A DNA stretch of 41,273 nt, taken from Bacillota bacterium. Lineage in GTDB: Bacteria; Bacillota; Limnochordia; DTU080. The stretch lies in NCBI GenBank assembly GCA_012838035.1, contig DUQB01000244.1, positions 1 through 41,273 of the forward strand. The letters are read 5' to 3'. Under the pieces are notes generated by a model. It did no database searches and was not told the DNA's origin. It was given only the letters and a program-made list of their open reading frames with translations. The stretch's first letter is position 1. Every line of letters begins with the position of its first letter. The translations under genes and the position numbers were made by a program. Shown here piece after piece: positions 8,011 to 15,777 of the stretch.

Positions 8011-8862
8011 GCAAATCCCTCCTGATTAGTATGCTTTGCAACGTGTGCGGTAACCTTACGAAAAGCCTATTAGCCTGGGCATGCCGCAAAACCTGCCGGG
8101 GCTGGGATTTTTTCGGTGACCGACACGTAATAGCCGTTTTAATAAGGGCATAGTTGTGTTGTGCGGAAAATCAACGCTTGCCTTTTGCACGGGCCAAATA
8201 CTTCGTTAAGCTTTTGTTAATCCTGGATGGCACCAGCTTGAGATGCGTTAGGGGACGATATAAAATGTTATAGGGACGTCGCGATTGTAACAAGGACTCC
8301 ATAATGTAAGTCTTTAGCACCGCAAATATCCATACCTACGCAGATGTCCCCGTACGGTAGTAAGCGACGTTATACACAATGCAGCCCAGCGACACTACGC
8401 ATAACGACAAACCAAACCAGCCATGCTGCGGGGGATCGCCTTCTGGAACAGAGCGGTCCTTCGTCGCGTTTACTATATTCTACCATGTATACCGCCTTAT
8501 TGGGCATCAACCGGCAACTGCGATTATCATTCGCGGTTAGAATCAGTGCGTTATGCCCATCATCCGGCTAAAACGGACCTTTCTTCCTAACGATGAGATG
8601 AATGCCTGTATTTCCTACTTGCGCCCGGTTAAGCTACGTCTGAACTTCTCTTTTGTGATACCGTACCTATCGGCGGTCATAAGAATAATCGGACGGTCCG
8701 GCGGCAATTTCAACCGGTTCCAACGCCGTCCTGTCCGGCCGGGGACGAGGCGGCCGGCTGCATTTGAGATTGATATACTTTACCGACCGGCACCATTCAA
8801 CCGGTTCTGTAAAGCGATCGTTGTGGTATGATAATAATGATCGGAAAGTGGGGGATATCTTC
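8011..8862. other. Divergent intergenic region (about 850 bp)
   Basis: Between the minus-strand hydrolase and plus-strand htpX. The short ORFs inside show no coding character. It must contain the promoters of both flanking genes; only the extended -10 before htpX is annotated. CCGGCC/GGCCGG-type short palindromes are frequent at 8700-8760. Nothing else is recognised. Confidence 0.5.
8826..8834 (+). promoter_or_regulatory. Probable extended -10 promoter of htpX
   Basis: TGGTATGAT lies about 30 bp before the htpX start and resembles an extended -10 (TGnTATAAT). The -35 is weak (TTCTGT about 16 bp upstream). Confidence 0.4.
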
Positions 8863-9771
8863 ATGGCTTCTCGACGCAACCTGGGTGCGGACTTTGGGTT
8901 AAGCTTGCGTATGTTGTTTACCATGTTCCTCTTATTATTCCTATACTCTGCCTTCATGTGGGTACTGTGGCAGGCCGGCGTCGGTTTTTCCGCCATTGTG
9001 ATCGTCGTAGGCGTCATGTTGGCGATACAGTATTTCTACTCCGACAAGTTGGTACTGATGTCTACCCGAGCGAAGGTAGTTTCTCCTGCGGAAGAGCCGC
9101 AGTTACACGCTGTTGTTGAGCGATTGGCCGCCATGGCCGGTCTGCCTACGCCGCGCATTGCCGTCATGGATACCGATGTACCTAACGCCTATGCCACCGG
9201 CCGGAGTCCGCGGCATGCGGTAGTGGCGGTAACCCGCGGGCTGATGCAGCGGCTCGATTGGCCTGAAATTGAAGCGGTACTCGCCCATGAGCTGGCGCAT
9301 ATCAAGAACCGCGACATGTCGGTGCTTACGTTGGCCAGCTTCTTTGCGACGGTCGCTTCGGTGATTATGCAGAACTTTTATTACATGAGCCTTTACGGTC
9401 GAGCACGCAGCCGCAACGATCGGAATAATCAAGGAGCCGCCATTGTGCTTGTGTGGCTTGCGTCCGTCGCGGTCTACGTGATCAGTTACTTCTTGATCCG
9501 AGCATTGTCGCGTTATAGAGAGTATGCCGCCGATAGAGGTTCGGCCATTTTAACCGGGGCGCCGAGTCAGTTGATGTCGGCTCTAACTAAAATCAGCGGC
9601 GTAATGAGCCGCATTCCGGAAACGGACTTGCGGCAGGCTCAGGGCGTGAATGCCTTTTTCATCATTCCGGCCATTAGGGGTGAAGCTCTGATGGAGCTGT
9701 TTTCCACGCACCCTTCGTTGGAGCGGCGTCTGGCGCACTTGCGTAAAATAGAACAAGAGATGCGGGGGTAG
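8863..9771 (+). CDS. htpX: Membrane zinc metalloprotease HtpX
   Basis: This 302-residue integral membrane protease (family M48B) degrades misfolded membrane proteins. Two transmembrane helices (residues about 17-38 and 42-60) precede the cytosolic catalytic domain with the zinc motif HELAH (residues 142-146) and the third ligand in 'RYREYAADRGSA' (Glu220). A further hydrophobic pair lies at about 155-175 and 191-213. ATG 8863 is chosen over an in-frame start at 8764 because it follows AGTGGGGGA and gives the normal HtpX N-terminus. It lies three bases before pspAB, and the two probably form one transcript. Confidence 0.95.
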   Translation: MASRRNLGADFGLSLRMLFTMFLLLFLYSAFMWVLWQAGVGFSAIVIVVGVMLAIQYFYSDKLVLMSTRAKVVSPAEEPQLHAVVERLAAMAGLPTPRIAVMDTDVPNAYATGRSPRHAVVAVTRGLMQRLDWPEIEAVLAHELAHIKNRDMSVLTLASFFATVASVIMQNFYYMSLYGRARSRNDRNNQGAAIVLVWLASVAVYVISYFLIRALSRYREYAADRGSAILTGAPSQLMSALTKISGVMSRIPETDLRQAQGVNAFFIIPAIRGEALMELFSTHPSLERRLAHLRKIEQEMRG

Positions 9772-9774
9772 ACT

Positions 9775-10347
9775 ATGGGATTCTTAGATGCACTTTTTGG
9801 TCGTACGCGTGTAAAAAAGGCCAAGATGGGAGAGCTGTTCGCTTTAGTGACGGCTCAGGTGGACTTGGAGAGAGATTTGGGTTGGAAGCCGGGCGGCAGA
9901 GCCGGGTTATGCTTAAAGACGGTGCCCACTACCGACTTTAAGCAAGTCGAGGCCGATTTGGAAGCCTTGGTGAAACTCGCTGCCGAGGCCAGTAAAACGC
10001 AGGTGAAAATATCGCAAGATGAATTCAATTACCGCTGGTTGGTTTTTACCGATCCCGATTTCGAGGATTTGGTGGGAGTCATTCATATTGCCGCGAAGGA
10101 ATTGCAAGATCGAGGCTATGGTGAGCAACTTCTTGCGGCCATTTTCAGATTCTCGCAGACAACGTCGCCGGTGCCGTCTTATCTTGTTTATAACTATAAG
10201 GAGGGCGGCTTCTATCCGTTTATACCGGCTTCGGGCAAAAAGCGCGATAACGCGGGGGAAATGCGTGCCGGCGCATTGCTGGGCAAGCATCTGCCTGCCG
10301 TCCGCGATCAGGCCTCTTGGCATCCCTTATGGGGCCTACCGGTGTAG
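9775..10347 (+). CDS. pspAB: PspA-associated protein PspAB
   Basis: This 190-residue soluble protein starts 'MGFLDALFGRT' and has 'CLKTVPTTDFKQVEADL' near residue 45, 'DEFNYRWLVFTDPDFEDLV' near 80, and a C-terminal 'MRAGALLGKHLPAVRDQASWHPLWG'. This pattern matches the PspAB family that accompanies HtpX and PspA/PspAA in many Bacteria and Archaea. Its biochemical role is not established; association with membrane-stress response is inferred from gene context. Here it follows htpX by three bases and faces pspAA-pspA, which strengthens the call. Confidence 0.8.
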   Translation: MGFLDALFGRTRVKKAKMGELFALVTAQVDLERDLGWKPGGRAGLCLKTVPTTDFKQVEADLEALVKLAAEASKTQVKISQDEFNYRWLVFTDPDFEDLVGVIHIAAKELQDRGYGEQLLAAIFRFSQTTSPVPSYLVYNYKEGGFYPFIPASGKKRDNAGEMRAGALLGKHLPAVRDQASWHPLWGLPV

Positions 10348-10366
10348 TATCAAAACCGTGATGCGC

Positions 10367-10422
10367 AAATATAAGCGCCTGTGTGAATCGCAAAGCGGAT
10401 ACACGCAGGCGCTTATATTTTT
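10367..10422. terminator. Bidirectional intrinsic terminator between pspAB and pspAA
   Basis: A 15-bp perfect stem (AAATATAAGCGCCTG at 10367-10381 with CAGGCGCTTATATTT at 10406-10420), extended inwards by four more pairs including one wobble. It ends in T-rich sequence on both strands and serves both convergent units. Confidence 0.9.
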
Positions 10423-10458
10423 CGGGCGCCAAAATGCCCGGCATTGTGGCTTATCTTG

Positions 10459-10737
10459 TTACAAGAGGTCTTGGGGATAGTCGGTGAACATATCCCTCGC
10501 TTCGTTCAACGATACGTCGGGCGGCGGCAGGATCAAGTCGGATTCCTGTAAGCTGGCATCAGGCAAACGGGTACCTTTGGTACGGATTAGTTCAACCACT
10601 TTGGCCAGCGCATCTTGGAACTGGTCGGCTTGGTTTTGCTCGATGGCGGCCAAAATGGCGTCGTCCAGCTCGTCGAGTTCCGCCAATGCCGCGCCGCGTA
10701 GTTCATATTGTCCTTCAGTCGCTATCCTGATGATCAT
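10459..10737 (-). CDS. pspAA: PspA-associated protein PspAA
   Basis: This 92-residue protein has the PspAA pattern: 'MIIRIATEGQYEL' at the N-terminus, an acidic 'LDELDDAILAAIEQNQADQFQDALAKVVELIRTKG' helical centre, and a 'LPPPDVSLNEARDMF' tail. PspAA proteins are small partners of PspA/Vipp1-type ESCRT-III-like membrane remodellers. Its ATG overlaps the pspA stop by four bases (ATGA), indicating translational coupling. Confidence 0.85.
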   Translation of the reverse strand: MIIRIATEGQYELRGAALAELDELDDAILAAIEQNQADQFQDALAKVVELIRTKGTRLPDASLQESDLILPPPDVSLNEARDMFTDYPQDLL

Positions 10738-11441
10738 TGACCGCCGACCTCCTTCTTTAACCGCTCTAAGTCCGCTTCAACCGCTTGCTGGGCGGTCAGC
10801 TTGTTCAGTTCCCGCGCGATATCGTCTTTGGGTTCAATCGACAAGCTGTCGGTGAGATTGCCGGCCTCTACCAGTTCGTCAATTGCCGCAGCTCGAGCCT
10901 TCATTTGTTCGGTTTTATCCTGGGCACGCTCAATGGCTAAGTCCACATCCGCCAACTCCTCGGATAACCCGGTCGCGGCTTCACCGATTTTTACTTGTGC
11001 CTCAGCGGCGGAGTATTGCGCCTTGATCACTTCTTTCCGGGTGCGGAAAGCATCGACCTTGGTTTGTAAGCGCTGTTCGGTCGCGGCCAGCTTATCTTGC
11101 TCTTTTTGGAGGTCGGCAATTTGCTGTTTCAGGCTTTCGAGTTGCTGTAGGGTGACCGCCTTACGCTCTAAAGCCAAGCGGGCCAAGTCTTCCCTGTCTT
11201 GCGTCAGCGCCGTCCGAGCCTGTTCTTCCAGCTTGGTTACGCTTTCTTGCAGCCGGATCGCCTGTAGTTCCAAGCGCTTCTTGGAGGCTACCACGTCGGT
11301 TAAACCCCGCTTTACGTTGCGCAGCAGCTCCAGTTGTTTCTCATAGCTGTAGTCCAACGTCTCGTTAGGGTTTTCCAGTCGACTGATAATGCGACTCATT
11401 TTGGCCTTAAACACAGTGGACATACGTGACAATATTCCCAT
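10734..11441 (-). CDS. pspA: Phage shock protein A / IM30 (Vipp1) family
   Basis: This 235-residue, almost entirely helical protein begins 'MGILSRMSTVFKAKMSRIISRLENP', the amphipathic membrane-binding helix and first coiled coil typical of PspA/IM30. Long charged coiled-coil segments follow (residues about 30-190). Such proteins form ESCRT-III-like assemblies that stabilise damaged cytoplasmic membranes. ATG 11441 is chosen because AAGGAGG lies about eight bases upstream; the longer ORF start at 11489 would add 16 residues without family similarity. Transcription probably starts from the promoter at 11611-11638. Confidence 0.93.
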   Translation of the reverse strand: MGILSRMSTVFKAKMSRIISRLENPNETLDYSYEKQLELLRNVKRGLTDVVASKKRLELQAIRLQESVTKLEEQARTALTQDREDLARLALERKAVTLQQLESLKQQIADLQKEQDKLAATEQRLQTKVDAFRTRKEVIKAQYSAAEAQVKIGEAATGLSEELADVDLAIERAQDKTEQMKARAAAIDELVEAGNLTDSLSIEPKDDIARELNKLTAQQAVEADLERLKKEVGGQ

Positions 11442-11610
11442 TAACACAACCTCCTTAGCGTTTGATCCGCTACTTGCGTCATCCAACATGCTCGGCTAAG
11501 GCTGAAGCCTTGGCGGTACGTAAACGCTGAGTCGTCGGTTTGCGATGCGGCGTTTCGTTTAGGTTGTGAGCCTGAGCCCGCTTTAGTCCTGGAAGGATCA
11601 TCCATACTCT

Positions 11611-11638
11611 ATTATAGCCGTGTCAGCCCATAGATCAA
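11611..11638 (-). promoter_or_regulatory. Sigma-A-like promoter for pspA-pspAA
   Basis: On the minus strand TTGATC and TATAAT are separated by 16 bases (17 if the -35 is read as TTTGAT). The predicted leader before the pspA ATG is about 160 nt. Confidence 0.65.
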
Positions 11639-11784
11639 ACCATTTACAATTGTTGGGAGTGCTAAATATTAGAATATAGCCATTCCGAAGCAGGAGTATG
11701 ACCGTGTGAGGGTGTAAAATGCATTAGTGGGCGTACCTCGCCATGCCGGAGTAACTGCCGATAACAAATAAGGAGTTGACTGAA

Positions 11785-12588
11785 GTGTCTACGTATATCC
11801 CAACCGCAATCGATGAAAGGGCTTATGAGCAAGCCAAAAAGGATGCGCTTGGCGCCTACTCGCCGCAACATACCATCATGATCAGTGGTTTTCTGGCCGG
11901 AATACTGGCTACGTGGTTGCCGGGAATCATCGGCGCGCCGTTTTTCTACGGCTATGTCCGCCTGTTTCGAGTTCCCCGTTGGGAAGAAGCCGCGACGAAG
12001 GCGGAGTTAACGAAGGATTATTTCTTCGGCGGTCTTAACACTTATGCAAGCGTTGCGATTTGGCTCGGAATAATACTTGGGGCATACGGCATTCTTCAGG
12101 CGTTGTTGCGTCAGCGTTCGTGTAAAAACAACAAATACATCACCATGGAGTTTGCCAGATACGGTGAAGTGCGGCTCAGCATAGATGCGATTCTCACCAT
12201 CATCGGTATCCCTATTGCCACAATCATTTACCTTGGGGTAACAAACATGCTGAGCGTGTTGATTGTGGCCATCTTCATCGTCGTGCTTTCCGGTATGTTC
12301 TATAACGGGCTGTGGACGATGCTGTTCAACCTGATTATCCGGATATTGTACCGACCCGGGTTCGATCAGATCGCCGCCTTAGGCCTGCGCGTTCTCATTC
12401 CGCGCCACGTGGGCTGGAATCAGGTGTCCATCGATACCGTCGAAGTAAACCGGGCGGATAAGTCGGTGCGTATAGAAGGCAAATTCGACTCCGATTTCGC
12501 CGAAAAAGAGGCACGTAACGTAGTAGGTCACTTCTTACGCGGGTATCACCCCATTTATATCGTCAATAAAAACAAGCCGGCATCGTAG
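11785..12588 (+). CDS. Four-helix membrane protein of unknown function
   Basis: I do not recognise this 267-residue protein. It has about four hydrophobic segments (residues about 28-50, 88-107, 131-153 and 157-185) and a C-terminal soluble part of about 80 residues with 'VEVNRADKSVRIEGKFDSDFAEKEA'. GTG 11785 is chosen because AAGGAG ends nine bases upstream, whereas TTG 11776 directly abuts the ribosome binding site. It stands between the psp promoter and ddl. A link with the envelope-stress genes is possible but unproven. Confidence 0.75.
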   Translation: MSTYIPTAIDERAYEQAKKDALGAYSPQHTIMISGFLAGILATWLPGIIGAPFFYGYVRLFRVPRWEEAATKAELTKDYFFGGLNTYASVAIWLGIILGAYGILQALLRQRSCKNNKYITMEFARYGEVRLSIDAILTIIGIPIATIIYLGVTNMLSVLIVAIFIVVLSGMFYNGLWTMLFNLIIRILYRPGFDQIAALGLRVLIPRHVGWNQVSIDTVEVNRADKSVRIEGKFDSDFAEKEARNVVGHFLRGYHPIYIVNKNKPAS

Positions 12589-12632
12589 GCCGCCGTATTG
12601 CGTGAAGGAACCGATCCGGCTGATTAGAGCGA

Positions 12633-12770
12633 TGGTAGTACCAGGTGCATAAGCGCGCTGTAACGATGCATATGGATGCACGGATTGAATACCTTAGTTA
12701 TAGAGAGCGCACCGCTTGAGCGGCACACAGCCGTTATGCCGTAGGGAGACGGTGCGAACTCGTGCAGGGG
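12633..12770 (+). ncRNA. Candidate structured RNA / leader upstream of ddl
   Basis: The region before ddl holds nested complementary segments: TGCACG (12677-12682) with CGTGCA (12761-12766), and inside it GCACCG (12709-12714) with CGGTGC (12750-12755), plus a CCGC-TTGA-GCGG hairpin at 12712-12723. An intrinsic terminator follows at 12776. An 11-bp palindrome, TGGTAGTACCA, lies at 12633-12643. This is compatible with a regulatory leader or an independent small RNA. I could not match it to T-box, SAM, cobalamin, c-di-GMP or 6S consensus features with confidence. Confidence 0.35.
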
Positions 12771-12775
12771 ATTGC

Positions 12776-12805
12776 GGGAACCGGTGTTAGGTTCCCGTCT
12801 TTTTT
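12776..12805 (+). terminator. Intrinsic terminator upstream of ddl
   Basis: GGGAACC (12776-12782) pairs perfectly with GGTTCCC (12790-12796), followed by a six-T run at 12800-12805. It is 187 nt after the preceding gene and 115 nt before ddl. It may end the upstream transcript or act as an attenuator. Confidence 0.85.
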
Positions 12806-12919
12806 GGCAATGTAAATTGTCGTAGCATAGATTGCCGGGTTAAAGCTATGATGGATAATGTCAGGTGTGCGCCGCCGGCGTGCACTGATTCTTAGATTCA
12901 CCTAGGGTGGGACGATTTA

Positions 12920-14083
12920 ATGGAAGCACGTAACCGCACAACACCGCAGCCTCGGCGAAAACTACGGGTAGCCGTCCTATTCGGCGGTCGCTCGGGAGAG
13001 CATGAGGTCAGCCTGATGTCGGCGGCATCGGTTATTAAAGCTATGGACAAAACCAAGTATGATGTGATCCCCATCGGTATCACCAAGGAAGGGCGCTGGC
13101 TGGCCGGCGGAGACCCCTTGGCCGTTTTAACCGCTGGGCGAGAACGGCTCGATTTGCCGCACCAAACATCGCAAGTAATGCCAAGCGGTTTGCTTCCCGA
13201 ACCTGGGCGTAACGAACTGCTGATGATCGGCCGACAAGACTGCGTGACGATTGCTGAACTGGGAGCTATTGATGTGGTTTTCCCGGTGTTGCACGGTACG
13301 TATGGCGAGGACGGCGCCATTCAGGGTTTACTGGAATTAGCCGATATTCCCTATGTAGGCGCTGGTGTAGCCGGTTCGGCGGTGGGGATGGATAAAGCCT
13401 TGATGAAGGAGCTGTTTCGCGCCGCCGGTCTGCCGATTCTCGACTATGTGCTGGTCATGCGCTGGGAACTCGACCAAGACGTCCAAAGCTGCGTCGCCAA
13501 AGTGGAAGAACAGCTGCCGTATCCTTGTTTCGTCAAACCGGCCAACTTAGGTTCCAGCGTGGGTATAAGCAAGGTGCGCAACCGAAACGAACTATTAGCG
13601 GCCTTTGCGTTGGCAGCACGCTACGATCGCAAGCTGGTGGTGGAGAAAGGCGCTCGGAATGCGCGAGAAGTGGAGATCAGCGTACTAGGCAACAATCAGC
13701 CGACCGTATCGCAACTGGGCGAGATTGTTCCTGCAAACGAGTTTTACGATTACGACGCTAAGTACAACGATGATCGGTCGCAATTGATCATCCCCGCCCG
13801 GGTGTCGGATGCCTGCGCCGAACGTGTAGGCGAATTGGCCGTGCGAGCGTTCAAGGCCTGCGATTGCAGCGGATTGGCCCGGGTGGATTTCTTTGTCGCT
13901 AAGGAAAATGAAGAGATCTGGCTCAATGAAATCAACACGCTGCCGGGATTTACCAGAATCAGCATGTATCCCAAGTTGTGGGAAGCAAGCGGGATCCCAT
14001 ATTCTCAGCTGATTGACAGGCTGATTGAGTTGGCGTTGGAAAGGTATCAGGACAAGTTGCGCTCAAAGACCAGCTACGATTAG
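12920..14083 (+). CDS. ddl: D-alanine--D-alanine ligase
   Basis: This 387-residue ATP-grasp enzyme makes the D-Ala-D-Ala dipeptide for peptidoglycan. Motifs in order are 'VLFGGRSGEHEVSL' near residue 21, 'VFPVLHGTYGEDGAIQG' near 120, 'KPANLGSSVGISKV' near 205, the omega-loop 'EFYDYDAKY' near 275, 'GLARVDFF', and 'EINTLPGFTRISMYPK' near 345. The omega-loop ends in Tyr, as in D-Ala-D-Ala ligases; D-lactate-forming ligases have Phe there. About 15 basic residues precede the usual N-terminus. ATG 12920 has only a weak ribosome binding site (AGGGTGGGA). Confidence 0.95.
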   Translation: MEARNRTTPQPRRKLRVAVLFGGRSGEHEVSLMSAASVIKAMDKTKYDVIPIGITKEGRWLAGGDPLAVLTAGRERLDLPHQTSQVMPSGLLPEPGRNELLMIGRQDCVTIAELGAIDVVFPVLHGTYGEDGAIQGLLELADIPYVGAGVAGSAVGMDKALMKELFRAAGLPILDYVLVMRWELDQDVQSCVAKVEEQLPYPCFVKPANLGSSVGISKVRNRNELLAAFALAARYDRKLVVEKGARNAREVEISVLGNNQPTVSQLGEIVPANEFYDYDAKYNDDRSQLIIPARVSDACAERVGELAVRAFKACDCSGLARVDFFVAKENEEIWLNEINTLPGFTRISMYPKLWEASGIPYSQLIDRLIELALERYQDKLRSKTSYD

Positions 14084-14122
14084 GGCGCAGAGTGTCCGGA
14101 CATACGCTTGGGAGGGGTCAAA

Positions 14123-14401
14123 ATGCGGCGGGCGGCAGGTCTATCATACAAGGTGATGCTCGGCGGCGTTTCGGCAGCCACCATCATTTGGGCCGCGCTG
14201 TTCTATAAAAACTACGGACAGGCCGACATACCTGCATTTGGCGATGTCGCAAGACACTTGGGTTATCTACGTCTTATTTTGTTGCGCTATTTGTTGGTAG
14301 GCGGAGGTCTTTTGGCCGCTTGGGCGGCTATTTTGTACCGGAAGGCGCCGGCAGCCGTTCTCGATAAGCACAAGACGGTGCGGCAGGTACGAGGACATTA
14401 G
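14123..14401 (+). CDS. Small membrane protein of unknown function
   Basis: This is a 92-residue protein with two hydrophobic segments (residues about 11-28 and 50-72) and a basic C-terminal tail. ATG 14123 follows GGAGGGG by about six bases; an upstream in-frame TTG at 14108 overlaps that ribosome binding site and is less likely. It lies 40 nt after ddl and may be co-transcribed with it. I do not recognise a family. Confidence 0.6.
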   Translation: MRRAAGLSYKVMLGGVSAATIIWAALFYKNYGQADIPAFGDVARHLGYLRLILLRYLLVGGGLLAAWAAILYRKAPAAVLDKHKTVRQVRGH

Positions 14402-14465
14402 TTGTAGAACCACTAAAGACGCGGATGAAAAGAGGTCGACTTTGCACGGCTGCTGCAGCTTGAGG

Positions 14466-14590
14466 CCCTCTGCAACCTACCGAACAAGTTTCCCCGTAAT
14501 TTGATCCATTCTCACATAGCGACGCAAAGGATTCCTGATCGACCATCCCGAATAGATGGGTGTAGTAACTTCGAGGGAGGATGCAGAGGG
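14466..14590 (+). ncRNA. Candidate structured leader RNA upstream of dnaD-dnaB
   Basis: CCCTCTGCA (14466-14474) is perfectly complementary to TGCAGAGGG (14582-14590) across about 107 nt. Inside, AAGTT/AACTT and ATCC/GGAT segments and a CCAT-ATGG hairpin could extend a rod-like fold. The 3' arm overlaps the 5' side of the following terminator by three bases, so the two could compete. No known riboswitch family is recognised. Confidence 0.35.
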
Positions 14591-14625
14591 AGATTCCCTG
14601 CTAGAATAGGGTATCTTCCTTTTTT
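14588..14625 (+). terminator. Intrinsic terminator or attenuator before the dnaD-like gene
   Basis: GGGAGATTCCCT pairs with AGGGTATCTTCC (one wobble, one mismatch) around an 8-nt loop, followed by six Ts. It lies 54 nt before the GTG start at 14680, so it could be either a separator from the upstream genes or an attenuator. Confidence 0.75.
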
Positions 14626-14679
14626 CAACCGTATTTCCATAATTTGTCGGATCTACCACAGAAAAAGGGGGTGGCGCTC

Positions 14680-15777
14680 GTGCACGACGATAAGACCATT
14701 AGACTGGGGAGGAGGCACGTGCCGCCGGTTCCGATCCCCGGAGAGATTTTTACGGTCTATCAACCGGTTCTCGGACCTAAAGCCGTTTTGTTGTGGCTGA
14801 ACCTGCGCTGGTTGGCGCATACCGAGACCACTGAGAATATCGAGGAAGTATTACAAGAGCGCACGGGCTTTGATTTTAGAGAGCTTACCGAAGGGTTGAG
14901 CACCCTCTCTACTTACGGTTTGCTCGAGTTTGGGAAAAAAGGAGAGTATGTTCTCAACGAACCGTTGTCGGCGGAGGCTTTTGCGCTGAGTTACCAGGCA
15001 GGTGTGCAACAAGTCGCGGTAACCGCCGAAGCGGCAACCGATAGGTCGTCGGTGAAAACTGCGGAAAACACAGGTAAACATGCGGCAGCGGACGAAACCG
15101 CCCCGGTGGAGACGCAGTCGACGGTATCTGATGCAAAATTGCGGGAGTTAAAGAGCGCGCAGGTGAACGACAAGACCTCCGAGCTGCAGACGCCGGCGAA
15201 AGGACTGAAGCCGGGCGAGCCTGGTGGAAGCCCGGAAAAAACCACACCGCTGATCTCACCGTTATCTCGCAAAAACCGCGAGCAAACACCGGCGCGGGCG
15301 GCGGAAACCGCTCCTACCCCTGCGCCTACACCTGCTCGCACCGGTGATGTTAAGGCAACGCCGAAAGCAGGGCGCAAAGCGGAGAGCGATCGCAGCGCGG
15401 ACGTAGAGGCCGTAGTACAGTACTATCACAATAAAATTGGGATAATGGGGCCCAGTCAGTTCGAGAAACTGCGGTTTTGGGTTGAAGACATGGGTATGGA
15501 CGGCGAAGTAGTCGCCTTAGCCATCGAAGAGACCGTGAAGTCCGCCAAAAACCCGCGCATCCAGTACTTAGAGGGCATCTTGCGGAACTGGCATAATGAT
15601 CAAATCCGTACCCTGCAGGATCTACTGAAGCACAAGAATGCATCTACGGTTTTATCCGGCAACGAAGAGGCGTCGGCTTCTATGGAAGGCGTACCTAATG
15701 CATCCGCCTATCAGCGTGTGGATCCTGCGTTAGTGAAGAAGTGGAAGGAGCTCTACCCAGATGAGTATGACGGCTGA
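14680..15777 (+). CDS. DnaD-domain replication initiation / helicase loader protein
   Basis: This 365-residue protein has an N-terminal winged-helix-like part ('FTVYQPVLGPKAVLLWLNLRW', residues about 24-44, through about 105) and a long Ala/Thr/Pro/Lys-rich linker (about 110-235). A DnaD domain (about 240-315) follows, with 'VVQYYHNKIGIMGPSQFEKL' and the hallmark 'IQYLEGILRNWHNDQI'. DnaD/DnaB-type proteins remodel the origin and help load the replicative helicase in low-GC Gram-positives. GTG 14680 is chosen from AAAGGGGG eight bases upstream; the longest ORF begins at TTG 14644. It overlaps the helicase gene by 17 bases, consistent with a shared function. Confidence 0.88.
   Translation: MHDDKTIRLGRRHVPPVPIPGEIFTVYQPVLGPKAVLLWLNLRWLAHTETTENIEEVLQERTGFDFRELTEGLSTLSTYGLLEFGKKGEYVLNEPLSAEAFALSYQAGVQQVAVTAEAATDRSSVKTAENTGKHAAADETAPVETQSTVSDAKLRELKSAQVNDKTSELQTPAKGLKPGEPGGSPEKTTPLISPLSRKNREQTPARAAETAPTPAPTPARTGDVKATPKAGRKAESDRSADVEAVVQYYHNKIGIMGPSQFEKLRFWVEDMGMDGEVVALAIEETVKSAKNPRIQYLEGILRNWHNDQIRTLQDLLKHKNASTVLSGNEEASASMEGVPNASAYQRVDPALVKKWKELYPDEYDG

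Noticed and set aside
8553-8831. 92-codon plus-strand ORF in the htpX upstream region
   Set aside because: No ribosome binding site, no family resemblance, overlaps the htpX promoter, and its composition reflects local palindromes.
12589-12919. T-box riboswitch upstream of ddl
   Set aside because: An AGAGAG-like motif is present, but the conserved T-box sequence (TGGNACC with the following GCG) is missing before the terminator.
12920-14083. D-Ala-D-Lac (vancomycin-resistance type) ligase
   Set aside because: The omega-loop ends in Tyr (FYDYDAKY), the D-Ala-D-Ala state, and no vanH/vanX-like genes are nearby.
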